Shown in pieces: positions 7,490 to 15,812 of a stretch of DNA of 37,907 nt; position 1 is the stretch's first letter; each line of letters begins with the position of its first letter. The DNA is from Thermoplasmata archaeon (GTDB lineage: Archaea; Thermoplasmatota; Thermoplasmata; Thermoplasmatales; Thermoplasmataceae). The translations under genes were made by a program, and so were the position numbers. The stretch lies in NCBI GenBank assembly GCA_021806235.1, contig JAJZXU010000004.1, positions 1 through 37,907 on the forward strand, given 5' to 3'. A model generated the notes under the pieces. The model was given only the letters and a program-made list of their open reading frames with translations, was not told where the DNA came from and did no database searches.

Positions 7490-8715
7490 TTTATATCACC
7501 CAGCATATAAACTGTTACATCTTTATTATTCTCGATCCCCTCAAGATTTTCCGGGACCATTGCAATAGAATTTCCGTAAATTATTGTTGATAGAATTCCG
7601 GAACCCGTTGTTTTTAATGGCAGTATATGCACCCTATTGCCCTTTACATATGTCCTGCATATTTGAAACAGGGTAAATCCTATCTTATTGTGGATATTTT
7701 CATCCAGTATGCCGGTAATTTTACTGTAATAATCAAAACTGTATAAATTTTTTATATACCTGTTTATAAAAATTAGTGATGAGATCAGTGCAGCTACCGG
7801 TAAACCCGAAACTGAGATAACGGGTTTGCTATTTACATCGAATAGTGCCGCTGTCCTTCCAGGTTTTATCGCTATTCCTGAAAATAACATCTCACCGGTT
7901 GATGAGATTGCATCTGTTGTTTTATCTTTCCTGCCAAGGCTTGTACCCCCTGTTACTATTATTATATCACATACATCAATTATATTTTTTATTCCGGTTA
8001 TTATATCATCTGCATTATCGCCGTATATGCCACCATCCATGGTTTCAGTAAAATGGCTGTTATAATAATTTTTCAGCAGTATACCTGTCGAATTGACTAT
8101 TTTTTTGTTTGCCAGTTCATTGCCTGTTGATATTATTCCTATCCTTATCTTTTTATATACATATATATTATTTATTCCTGCAGATGCCATTGCAGCAATA
8201 TGCTGAGGGGATATTTTCTCATTTCTACCCACAATTTTATAGCCTGCGGGTATGTCCTCACCATGTTTAAAAATATTATCACGTTTTACCGGTGAATAAA
8301 CATGGATACAGTTACCATGTTTTTCCGCATCTTCAACCTTAACAACGGCATCAGCACCATCAGGTATTTCTGAACCGGTATATACTTCAATACACTCATT
8401 TCTATCTATTTTTCCTGAAAATTTTTCACCCGCTTCTGAGTAACCCCTGATTTTTAACACCGCAGGATTATTTATTGAGGCACTGATTATATCCCCAGAA
8501 ATTACCGCATAGCCATCAACAGCACTCTTATTGAATTCAGGTATATCATAATCAGAATAGACATCAGTATATGATATCATGTTTAATGATGAATTTATGC
8601 CAGTATTTTCACTATTGGGATATCTCCATTTTATGGAATCAAAAATATGTAAGGCGTCATTATACGGTAAAAATCTGTCAAAACCCTCCATTATATGCTT
8701 TGCCATATTATCCAC
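7480..8715 (-). CDS. moeA: Second molybdopterin molybdotransferase MoeA, without the extra domain
   Basis: A 411-residue MoeA of ordinary length. It has KSAVDGYAVISGD near 64-76, the MogA-like segment IGIISTGNELA followed by GGTSLGRKD, and SGLPVAALISS. Archaea often carry two MoeA proteins; one may insert molybdenum and the other tungsten, or one may take the adenylylation role (established idea for the family, not visible here). Domain IV at the C-terminus is present (ILPLKTTGSGILS). It overlaps moaD upstream by 8 bases and the MoeA fusion downstream by 10. Confidence 0.92.
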   Translation of the reverse strand: MDNMAKHIMEGFDRFLPYNDALHIFDSIKWRYPNSENTGINSSLNMISYTDVYSDYDIPEFNKSAVDGYAVISGDIISASINNPAVLKIRGYSEAGEKFSGKIDRNECIEVYTGSEIPDGADAVVKVEDAEKHGNCIHVYSPVKRDNIFKHGEDIPAGYKIVGRNEKISPQHIAAMASAGINNIYVYKKIRIGIISTGNELANKKIVNSTGILLKNYYNSHFTETMDGGIYGDNADDIITGIKNIIDVCDIIIVTGGTSLGRKDKTTDAISSTGEMLFSGIAIKPGRTAALFDVNSKPVISVSGLPVAALISSLIFINRYIKNLYSFDYYSKITGILDENIHNKIGFTLFQICRTYVKGNRVHILPLKTTGSGILSTIIYGNSIAMVPENLEGIENNKDVTVYMLGDIKWD

Positions 8716-8944
8716 CGCTTACCGGGGGGAAAAATGCTATAACATCATTTTCATTTATTTCCTGGTTGCTGTAATAATCATCATTTATAGCTATTAATAA
8801 ATTTATTTCATTTTTTATTTCAGGATATTTACTGAATACAGCCCCTTTTATTTCGTCCATGCTATTTGAATTTACATCCATAATTTCGGAATTCTTTCCC
8901 GTTATATCCCTTATATGGGCAAAATACAGTATTTTTATTTTCAT
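8708..8944 (-). CDS. moaD: MoaD, sulfur-carrier small subunit of molybdopterin synthase
   Basis: A 78-residue ubiquitin-fold protein that ends in FFPPVSGG. The terminal Gly-Gly is the site of adenylylation and thiocarboxylation. The N-terminal strand MKIKILYFAHIRDITGKNS is typical of MoaD. It donates sulfur to cyclic pyranopterin monophosphate together with MoaE, which is not in this window. It lies three bases after the moaA stop and overlaps the next moeA by 8 bases. Confidence 0.93.
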   Translation of the reverse strand: MKIKILYFAHIRDITGKNSEIMDVNSNSMDEIKGAVFSKYPEIKNEINLLIAINDDYYSNQEINENDVIAFFPPVSGG

Positions 8945-8947
8945 TTT

Positions 8948-9898
8948 TCATCTCCAGTACGGTACCCTTGACCTTACAGCCTGAATAAATTCATTATCCA
9001 GAAGTTTAATGTCGTTTAAACTATCCTTTATATTAAAATAGTCATTTTCCTTTAATAAGCATGTTTTCAGGTTGCCGTCTGCGGTTACCCTTAACCTTGT
9101 GCAGTTCCTGCAGAAATCTGTATTGTGCATTGGTTTTACAAATTCTATCTTTACATCACCATAATCTGTATTTATTAAATACCTTTCCCTGTTATGCAGG
9201 TCGTTGTGTTCCACACGCAGTGCTTTTTTCTTTATTCTGCTCTCCACAGGGCGTATATCAACATGATATTTTAAATATTCATAACTTTTCTCCTTTTCCC
9301 TGTTTGCCTCAAATTCTATTAACTGTAAAATACATTGATTTTCAGCACAGAAATTTATCATATTATCTATTTCATTTTCATTTATATTTTTCATAACAAC
9401 GAAGTTTATTTTTACAGGTCCAAGTCCAGCATTCCGTGCAGCCTTTATACCTTCTCCAACAACGGGCAAAAAATCCTTTTTTTCCGTATTTGTTATAAAT
9501 TTAAAATTATATTCATCTATTGCGTGCATTGATATATTTACCCTATCCAGACCCGCTTCCCTTAATTTATTCGCCAGTTTGGGCAGCATAACTCCATTTG
9601 TTGTCAGCGATATATTTCCATCTATATGGTTTCTTACTCTTCCTATGATCTCTTCAATATCCTCCCTTAACAGGGGTTCACCACCGGTGAATTTTATTCT
9701 ATTTACACCATGGTTTGCTGCTACCTCAACAATTTTTTCTATTTCATCAGGACTCATATAGGTCATACTCCTGTCAGTGCCCTCCATATGGCAGAATATA
9801 CAGTCAAAGTTACATATGGCATTTAGCTGTATTCTTAAACTTTTAACAGGCCTCCCGGAATTATCATATATATATTCGGTGGAAACGCTATTTATCAT
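8948..9898 (-). CDS. moaA: GTP 3',8-cyclase MoaA (radical SAM)
   Basis: A 316-residue protein that catalyses the first step of molybdopterin synthesis from GTP. The N-terminal radical-SAM cluster Cys29-x3-Cys33-x2-Cys36 is clear (CNFDCIFC), followed by FTGGEPLLR and SLTTNGVML. The C-terminal second iron-sulfur cluster that holds GTP is present as CRNCTRLR...LKTCLL. The very end is VRSRVPYWR and lacks the Gly-Gly pair found at the tail of bacterial and human enzymes. It is first in the five-gene operon moaA-moaD-moeA-moeA-mobA, preceded by a TATA box at the leaderless distance. Confidence 0.95.
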   Translation of the reverse strand: MINSVSTEYIYDNSGRPVKSLRIQLNAICNFDCIFCHMEGTDRSMTYMSPDEIEKIVEVAANHGVNRIKFTGGEPLLREDIEEIIGRVRNHIDGNISLTTNGVMLPKLANKLREAGLDRVNISMHAIDEYNFKFITNTEKKDFLPVVGEGIKAARNAGLGPVKINFVVMKNINENEIDNMINFCAENQCILQLIEFEANREKEKSYEYLKYHVDIRPVESRIKKKALRVEHNDLHNRERYLINTDYGDVKIEFVKPMHNTDFCRNCTRLRVTADGNLKTCLLKENDYFNIKDSLNDIKLLDNEFIQAVRSRVPYWR

Positions 9899-9920
9899 TA
9901 GTATGATATTGCAGTAGGGA

Positions 9921-9928
9921 TATTTAAC
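9921..9928 (-). promoter_or_regulatory. TATA box of the moaA operon
   Basis: On the minus strand GTTAAATA lies about 26 bases before the moaA ATG, the distance expected for a leaderless archaeal transcript. The bases between it and the ATG are less A/T rich, so the box stands out. Confidence 0.5.
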
Positions 9929-10027
9929 TGTTTTTAATAAACTGTTTTTAAAAAATATATAAATAATAAATAAATTTTAAAATTCCAGTTAAGAATATTA
10001 TGCCTTAATATATGTATCAGACATTTC

Positions 10028-10036
10028 CTTTATATA
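10028..10036 (+). promoter_or_regulatory. TATA box of the CBS-pair gene
   Basis: CTTTATATA is centred about 27 bases before ATG 10059. That would place the transcription start at or next to the start codon, as for other leaderless genes in this window. Confidence 0.55.
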
Positions 10037-10058
10037 CAAATTAAAGATATATATAATC

Positions 10059-10481
10059 ATGGTACTGTATGCAGAGGATATAATGAGGAAAAACAAAGAA
10101 ATACTTGATGGAAATACAAGCGCTTTACAGGCTTCTATTATAATGTCGGAAAAACACAATGGCTATGTAATAGTTGGCAGTGATAATGTACCTGAAGGGA
10201 TAGTAACTGAATGGGATTTCATAAACAAGGTTGTATCAAAAAAGATTGACCCTGAAAAAATAAAATTGAAGGATATAATGACCTCACCATTAACATATGT
10301 TAAGACAGATACGCCTATGGATAAGGTTGCAGATTTAATGGCAAATAATGGAATAAGGAGATTACTTGTAGTGAATAATGATAAATTAGTAGGTATAATA
10401 ACATCAAGGGACATATTAAAATACTTCAGGGATTATGTTATGGATGTTGTTGACATAGCCTCTAAATTTGGCATAAGATAA
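10059..10481 (+). CDS. CBS-domain pair protein
   Basis: A 140-residue protein made of two CBS motifs and nothing else. The first spans about 8-60 (VLYAEDIMRKNK ... GIVTEWDFINKVV) and the second about 72-128 (LKDIMTSPLTYVKTDT ... GIITSRDILKYF). Such pairs bind adenine nucleotides or SAM between the two motifs and regulate a partner protein or act as energy sensors. The partner is not evident, because the neighbours are a divergent moa operon and a convergent pdxA gene that begins one base after this stop. Confidence 0.9.
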   Translation: MVLYAEDIMRKNKEILDGNTSALQASIIMSEKHNGYVIVGSDNVPEGIVTEWDFINKVVSKKIDPEKIKLKDIMTSPLTYVKTDTPMDKVADLMANNGIRRLLVVNNDKLVGIITSRDILKYFRDYVMDVVDIASKFGIR

Positions 10482-10482
10482 C

Positions 10483-11442
10483 TTATAAATTTATATAATT
10501 CCTCCTGTACTGGTTTCCATATTTATCAGCTTTTAATATCGCCTCTAACATACTTTTATTCTCGGCTATGCCACTGCCCGCAATATCAAATGCCGTTCCA
10601 TGGTCAACGGATGTTCTTAAAAATGGCAGGCCTATGTTCATGCTAACGGTATTATTAAAATCATATGTTTTAGCCGCTATATGTCCCTGGTCATGGTATA
10701 ATGATAAAACAATATCATATTTTCCCTGCGAGGCGTAATGAAATACAGAATCTGCCGGTATGGGGCCATAAACATTTATTTTATTCTTTAATGAATCTAT
10801 TGCGGGTTTTATTTCATTAATTTCCTCACTGCCGAATAAACCGTTTTCGCCACCATGCGGATTCAGGGCGGCTACTGCAATTCTTCCATTTTTTATTCCC
10901 AGCAGTTTTAAACTTTTATCCGCCAGAACTATTGCATTGAATACATTTTCCTTTGTAACATATTTTATTGCGTTATATAATGATAAATGCTTTGATAGAA
11001 ATGTTATCCTTAAATCATTTACCTCGAAAATAGTTGTTGTAAATTTTGATTTTGTTAATTCCTTTAACATTGATGTATGGTCTATATATTTAGACCCTGC
11101 CATTATTATTGCCTCCTTATTTATCGGTGCAGTTGCAATTGCATCTATTTTATTATTTAAGGCATATTCAACAGCTTTTTCTATGCTTTTTATAGCTATT
11201 GAACCAGAATTTTTATTGATTTTGCCATATTCTATTTTTTCATCGGACTGTATATTAATGAAATCTAATTTATCTAAAATATCATTATTAATATTTAATA
11301 AATTCAATATTTCAACAAAATTATCCCTATTGCCGAACAATGTTAGTTTTATGTTTCTTTTAATTAATTCAGGCAATGATTTTGCTGTTATTTCAGGGCC
11401 TATGCCTGATGGGTCTCCTAAGGTTACACCTATCATAAACAT
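10483..11442 (-). CDS. PdxA-family NAD-dependent 4-phosphate dehydrogenase (probably D-threonate/D-erythronate type)
   Basis: A 319-residue member of the PdxA family. The signatures are GVTLGDPSGIGPEI at the start, ATAPINKEA, DHTSMLKELT, LNPHGGENGLFG, LYHDQGHIAAKTY (metal-binding His) and SVDHGTAFDIAG. PdxA oxidises 4-phospho-hydroxythreonine; the close relatives DtnD/PdxA2 oxidise D-threonate- or D-erythronate-4-phosphate to give dihydroxyacetone phosphate. Archaea make pyridoxal phosphate by the other (PdxS/PdxT) route, and the two preceding genes are halves of the matching kinase family. I therefore infer a sugar-acid catabolic role. The start may be ATG 11442 or the third codon (11436). 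It lies 6 bases after the kinase C-half, in one operon. Confidence 0.87.
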   Translation of the reverse strand: MFMIGVTLGDPSGIGPEITAKSLPELIKRNIKLTLFGNRDNFVEILNLLNINNDILDKLDFINIQSDEKIEYGKINKNSGSIAIKSIEKAVEYALNNKIDAIATAPINKEAIIMAGSKYIDHTSMLKELTKSKFTTTIFEVNDLRITFLSKHLSLYNAIKYVTKENVFNAIVLADKSLKLLGIKNGRIAVAALNPHGGENGLFGSEEINEIKPAIDSLKNKINVYGPIPADSVFHYASQGKYDIVLSLYHDQGHIAAKTYDFNNTVSMNIGLPFLRTSVDHGTAFDIAGSGIAENKSMLEAILKADKYGNQYRRNYINL

Positions 11443-11448
11443 GTATTG

Positions 11449-11862
11449 TTAAAAACTATTTATTTTTATACAATCTATTATCTTCAGATATATATCACTG
11501 TCCCCAATGTTTCCGCCCTTTAATACCAGTCTTTTATTATTTAATATTCCACCCTTTACTATTCCCTTTGATATTAATGGCATAATGTTTTTTTTATTTT
11601 CTATATAAACAAAATTTGCCTTATTTAAAATATAAAATGCCGTTTCTCCTCCACTTATGATGATATAATCATAATTTGATAATTTTTTTATAAATTTTTC
11701 ATCAATTTCCTTATAGTCTGTATTCAATCTAAATGCATAAAGGTCAATATCATTTACCACATCTCCATCTAAATTTTTAGGTTTTATTCCACTGTCTGCT
11801 AAATAATCTAACTGCTTTAGGGTTTTATCTCTGTATGTTCCTATTACTATTGATATCTTCAT
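11449..11862 (-). CDS. C-terminal (nucleotide-binding) half of a DUF1537-type four-carbon acid-sugar kinase
   Basis: A 137-residue protein that corresponds to only the C-terminal domain of the DtnK/DenK/OtnK kinase family (PF17042). ISGGETAFYIL near residue 70 is the conserved Gly-rich turn, and KGGILNNKRLVLKGGNIGD near the end is the nucleotide-site motif. Bacterial proteins carry both domains in about 400-430 residues; here the N-terminal domain is a separate upstream gene that overlaps by 4 bases. The two products should assemble into one kinase that phosphorylates a sugar acid for the PdxA-like dehydrogenase that follows. Confidence 0.75.
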   Translation of the reverse strand: MKISIVIGTYRDKTLKQLDYLADSGIKPKNLDGDVVNDIDLYAFRLNTDYKEIDEKFIKKLSNYDYIIISGGETAFYILNKANFVYIENKKNIMPLISKGIVKGGILNNKRLVLKGGNIGDSDIYLKIIDCIKINSF

Positions 11863-12377
11863 AATTTCACCGAATACAGCGATATTAAAATCCCCGGATC
11901 TGCAGGGAAATAATTAAGATTTATACATTCTTCGGCTATATTTTTTAAATCATTTATATCATGTGAGTCCATAATTTTCACATTACTGGCATGTAAAAGG
12001 GTTTTTATATCTATGATTTTATTATTGTGTACTGTTTTACTGTTAACTGTATACCTGTTATAATCTGGTATTGTATCTGTTAGGATAAAATTATAACAAT
12101 TTAAGGCATTAAAGTAACCATTTATATTCCCGCGCAATTCGCTGTCTATTCTAAAAGCTATTTTTACACCATTTAAGTTTTTTAATATATTATCAATCCT
12201 GTTTTTTATTGTATCATCATCTGAAAATCTCGTTTCAAGGTCAATTGAAACATATATAAAATTATTCAAATTTAATTTGTTTACATTATAGTATGGAATT
12301 GTTATACAATTGTTTATCATGGATGCAACTCCAGATGCTCCAGTTAAATCATCAGAGAATATAATTAATTTTAACAT
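11859..12377 (-). CDS. N-terminal (sugar-acid-binding) half of a DUF1537-type four-carbon acid-sugar kinase
   Basis: A 172-residue protein matching only the N-terminal domain (PF07005). DDLTGA lies at residues 9-14 after a first strand, and FRIDSELRGN near residue 100 is the family's K-x-D-S-x-L-R-G-N motif, with Arg where Lys is usual. It ends in a normal stop whose codon overlaps the start of the C-terminal-half gene, so the pair is a clean split. Summed length is about 309 residues, clearly shorter than the usual single-chain enzyme. It is first in the three-gene operon that ends with the PdxA-like gene. Confidence 0.78.
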   Translation of the reverse strand: MLKLIIFSDDLTGASGVASMINNCITIPYYNVNKLNLNNFIYVSIDLETRFSDDDTIKNRIDNILKNLNGVKIAFRIDSELRGNINGYFNALNCYNFILTDTIPDYNRYTVNSKTVHNNKIIDIKTLLHASNVKIMDSHDINDLKNIAEECINLNYFPADPGILISLYSVKL

Positions 12378-12605
12378 AAATTATCAGTATATTATAATAT
12401 AATAATTTTGATATTTTAGAATTAATTTCATTCATCCAGTTATGCAATATAATTTATTATCGGAAGGTTTAACCCTGATTCAAATCATTTTTTTCATAAC
12501 AGTTAACCTCTCTGATGTCCGGTATTGTTCTGTCAAAATTAAATATTAATAATAATTATTCTGGGATATTAATAAATTTGATTCCATGGATTTATATGAT
12601 TATCT

Positions 12606-12902
12606 TTAAAGTTTGAAATGCCCCATTTCAATTTCCCTATTTTCTATGGTCTTTTTATGATCCAAAGTTTTGAACATTTTTATTACATTTTCATTCCTGT
12701 TTATCTCTATTATATTTTTTTCCAGCGTTCTCAGGTTAAGCCTGTACTGTGATGCAAAAGAGTGTGAAATCCCATCAATACCATAAAAGTCAATTTTTAT
12801 ATTCTCTTCATTTAAGCCCTTTATATACGCAAATAATACGTCAGCAGATTCTCTCGATACCGAATATTTCGATATAAAATCCTTAATTTTGATTTCTATC
12901 AT
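12606..12902 (-). CDS. Small STAS-like (DUF4325-type) protein
   Basis: A 98-residue protein. Its centre, IKIDFYGIDGISHSFASQYR near residues 35-54, is the signature of STAS-like DUF4325 domains: a strand ending in 'DF', then a Ser/His-rich helix start. The first residues, MIEIKIKDFISKYSVSRESA, give the leading strand and helix. DUF4325 domains often accompany histidine-kinase-like or regulatory ATPases, but no such partner is adjacent. Flanks are non-coding on both sides (228 and 126 bases), so it appears to be a single-gene unit. Function unknown. Confidence 0.62.
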   Translation of the reverse strand: MIEIKIKDFISKYSVSRESADVLFAYIKGLNEENIKIDFYGIDGISHSFASQYRLNLRTLEKNIIEINRNENVIKMFKTLDHKKTIENREIEMGHFKL

Positions 12903-13028
12903 TGATTATTATATTAATTCTGTGTATATACAATTAACGACCTCGATCAATAGTAGATGATTGCCACAGTATTCCAAATAAATTTTATATACGGCACAGT
13001 AACACCATTAATCAGGCATACAGTCCTT

Positions 13029-13958
13029 CTACAGGTGTTTGAAATATTCGGGCATTGACATTGTGACAACAAAGTTCGGAACATCAACGATTTCAGATAT
13101 TTTTAAATTGCCGATAATGCTGCATAATACATATGCCTCGTCCTTTTTAAAACCTCTATCCTCTAAAGTTTTTATCATTTCTTTAACAGCTATTTTTGCG
13201 GCATCATAAATATTATTGTTTATGCCCATTGTATTTACAAATTTACCCGCTCTATTTTCATTTTCATAACTTATTATTTTAGGATATTCTGTTTTAATGT
13301 TTTTAATAACCTCGATTTTAATTTCGGCCTCGCAGGATGTTTCAACTGCTGTTCCTGTTACCTCGCCATCTCCCTGCAGTGCATGTGGATCTGCAAATGA
13401 TATCAGTGCACCGGGAACATTTACCGGTAAATATAAAGTTGAATTCTTTTTTAAATATTTATTATCCATATTGCCCCCGAATTTCTGTGGTGGTATCATG
13501 GGAAAATTGCCGGATCCGGGTGCTGTGCCTATTATACCCAGAAATGGCTCTGCATCAAATGAAAAATTTTCAAGGAAGTTTTTTCTTCTGCTTTTTATTT
13601 TATTATTATTTATTTCCCATATTATTAATTCATCCTGAAAATCCTCAGCAAGCAGGCCAAAATTGTGCAGTATCTGTGACCATCCGAAGTTACCAATGTT
13701 TATGTCCTTTACCGTTATTTTCAGGGTATCACCGGGATCTGCATTATTAACATATACCGGCCCAACAGCAGCATCCAGCATAGACACATTTATGTTTTTG
13801 ACATCCTCATCAGAGAAATTCTCCTTTATCTGGTTTGTTGATGAATCGGGAATTTTTATCTTAAAGGTTTCATTATCATCTATGTACTCTACTGGCTTTA
13901 AATTTTTACTCCATTCCATGTGTATATTTGACCTGTTGAATCCGTCTATAATTTTCAT
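13029..13958 (-). CDS. Acetamidase/formamidase family protein
   Basis: A 309-residue cytosolic amidase of the FmdA/AmdA family, which hydrolyses short-chain amides to ammonia and the acid. Diagnostic stretches are VGPVYVNNADPGDTLKITV, GIIGTAPGSG, PPQKFGGNMDNKYL, LYLPVNVPGALISFADPHAL and GDGEVTGTAVETSCEAEI; the last two carry the conserved acidic and His positions. Full length for the archaeal subgroup. It is divergent from the S9 peptidase gene with only 90 bases between, so both promoters share that gap. Formamide hydrolysis would release formate, in an organism whose formate dehydrogenase seems deleted nearby, but the true substrate is unknown. Confidence 0.9.
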   Translation of the reverse strand: MKIIDGFNRSNIHMEWSKNLKPVEYIDDNETFKIKIPDSSTNQIKENFSDEDVKNINVSMLDAAVGPVYVNNADPGDTLKITVKDINIGNFGWSQILHNFGLLAEDFQDELIIWEINNNKIKSRRKNFLENFSFDAEPFLGIIGTAPGSGNFPMIPPQKFGGNMDNKYLKKNSTLYLPVNVPGALISFADPHALQGDGEVTGTAVETSCEAEIKIEVIKNIKTEYPKIISYENENRAGKFVNTMGINNNIYDAAKIAVKEMIKTLEDRGFKKDEAYVLCSIIGNLKISEIVDVPNFVVTMSMPEYFKHL

Positions 13959-14007
13959 TAAATAGTATTTAGAAGTAAAATATAATTTTTTTGTAGTGCA
14001 ATATAAT

Positions 14008-14017
14008 CTTATAAATA
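14008..14017 (+). promoter_or_regulatory. TATA-like box of the S9 peptidase gene
   Basis: CTTATAAATA lies about 36 bases before ATG 14049, allowing a leader of about 10 bases. It is the best TATA match in the short divergent gap shared with the amidase gene. Confidence 0.4.
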
Positions 14018-14048
14018 AAATTTTAATAGTAAAATTATATCATATACA

Positions 14049-15812
14049 ATGAACAGCGAAGAAGCCTATAATGTAAAATATGCTGGTGAAGTTTCTTTAT
14101 CTGGCAATTCCCCATTTTTTACATTAAAATACATAAAAAATTCTGAATATCACTCGGCAATATACAGGATAGAAGATAAGAAGATGGTTCAAATAACGCA
14201 TAATGAAAATGAGAGGTCCCCACAGTTTATAGACAATAAATTATATTATATAAAATACCTAAAGGAAAAAGAAACATTGATGGTTTTGAATAAACTATCC
14301 GAACCCGAAGAACTTGCATCATTTTATAAAATAAAAACCTATAAAATATACAATGATAATATATTTATAATAGCCACTGAAAAATCCGATGATACCTTAC
14401 CATTTGAGGCAAGGCAGATAAAATACAGGTTCAACGGCAGGGGATTATTAAGGTCAAAATATTCATTATATAAAATCAATAATAAAATAGAAAAGATATA
14501 TTCCGGTGATTTTGATGTAACCGGAATTGATATAAATAACAATAGAATAATAATAGGAACAACGCAGAATAAGGATGATTATGGGTTATCTGATTTATAT
14601 GAAATAGATGTGGGCGGAAAAATAAAGAAAAGAATTACGGATGTACCATATCATATAAATGGCTTTGCGGTATCTGACAGTGGAAAAATTGCATTTTCAG
14701 GCCATAAAGGCAATACTCCATGGGAGATAAACAAAATAATATTCCCGGAAGAAAATATGGAAATAATGGCAGGCAACGATTCAAATAATTCAGTAATAGG
14801 CGATTCATTTTTATCATCAAATTACCGGCTCAAATTTGATAATAATGATTTATACTGTTTAGGCCAGGAAAAATCATTATCATTCATATATAAAATAAAT
14901 AAAAAATATGAAGTAGAAAAATTAACTGAGGATAACAGAAATATAATTGATTTTGATTTTAACCACAACCTATGTTACATATATTCAACCATGAAATATC
15001 CATCAATAATAAAATATAAAGATAATATTTATAATGTCAATGATAGCATAACCGGTATAAAGGCCGAAAAAATAGAGTTAAATGGTGGTGAGGGGTTTGT
15101 TATGTTTAACTCAAAGGATTCACCGTCAATACTGTTTATACACGGCGGTCCACAGGCAGCATATGGCAGTACATATTTCATCGAATTAAATTATTTTTAT
15201 AGCAATGGTTATAACATATTATTCTCAAATCCACCCGGAAGCACGGGTTACGGCGGTGATTATGAAAAAGCATGCGTTGGTGACTGGGGGGGCCTCGATC
15301 TGGAGTTCATAAAAAAGTTTATAGACATAGTTAAGGAAAAATATGGAATAAATAACAGTATAGGCTTAACCGGCGGGTCATATGGTGGATTCATGACAAA
15401 CTGGATCGTCGGGCATACAGATATGTTTAAGGCTGCAGTTTCTGAAAGGTCCATATCAAATCTATTGAGCATGGTGGGCACAAGTGATATAGGTTTCTGG
15501 TTTAATACCATGCAGTTAAATGTAAACGACCCATATAGCCAGGAAAGCATCAAAACATTGATGGAGTTCTCTCCGATAAGCTATGTGAAGAATGTAAAAA
15601 CACCAACACTGTTAATAACCGGTGAGGAGGATTACAGATGCCCGATAGAGCAGGCAGAGCAATTCTTTGTTGCATTGAAATTAAATAATGTTGATACAGA
15701 ACTAATCAGGTATGTAGGAGACAATCATGAACATGCAAGAGCAGGAATGCCTAAAAATATGATAGACCGGTTAAAAAGAAAATTACAGTGGTTTGATAAA
15801 TATTTAAAATGA
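14049..15812 (+). CDS. S9 family serine peptidase (acylaminoacyl-peptidase type)
   Basis: A 587-residue cytosolic prolyl-oligopeptidase relative. The N-terminal ~340 residues have the short repeated strands expected of a beta-propeller. The C-terminal alpha/beta-hydrolase domain has the oxyanion segment FIHGGPQAAYGS, the nucleophile Ser444 in GGSYGGF, Asp528 in GEEDYRCP and His560 in GDNHEHARAG, so the triad is complete. Such enzymes remove acylated N-terminal residues or trim short peptides and support peptide recycling in heterotrophic acidophiles. The last 9 bases overlap the convergent MFS gene. Confidence 0.93.
   Translation: MNSEEAYNVKYAGEVSLSGNSPFFTLKYIKNSEYHSAIYRIEDKKMVQITHNENERSPQFIDNKLYYIKYLKEKETLMVLNKLSEPEELASFYKIKTYKIYNDNIFIIATEKSDDTLPFEARQIKYRFNGRGLLRSKYSLYKINNKIEKIYSGDFDVTGIDINNNRIIIGTTQNKDDYGLSDLYEIDVGGKIKKRITDVPYHINGFAVSDSGKIAFSGHKGNTPWEINKIIFPEENMEIMAGNDSNNSVIGDSFLSSNYRLKFDNNDLYCLGQEKSLSFIYKINKKYEVEKLTEDNRNIIDFDFNHNLCYIYSTMKYPSIIKYKDNIYNVNDSITGIKAEKIELNGGEGFVMFNSKDSPSILFIHGGPQAAYGSTYFIELNYFYSNGYNILFSNPPGSTGYGGDYEKACVGDWGGLDLEFIKKFIDIVKEKYGINNSIGLTGGSYGGFMTNWIVGHTDMFKAAVSERSISNLLSMVGTSDIGFWFNTMQLNVNDPYSQESIKTLMEFSPISYVKNVKTPTLLITGEEDYRCPIEQAEQFFVALKLNNVDTELIRYVGDNHEHARAGMPKNMIDRLKRKLQWFDKYLK

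Noticed and set aside
12465-12500. T-loop-like GATTCAAATC suggesting a tRNA
   Set aside because: The flanking bases do not form an acceptor or anticodon stem.
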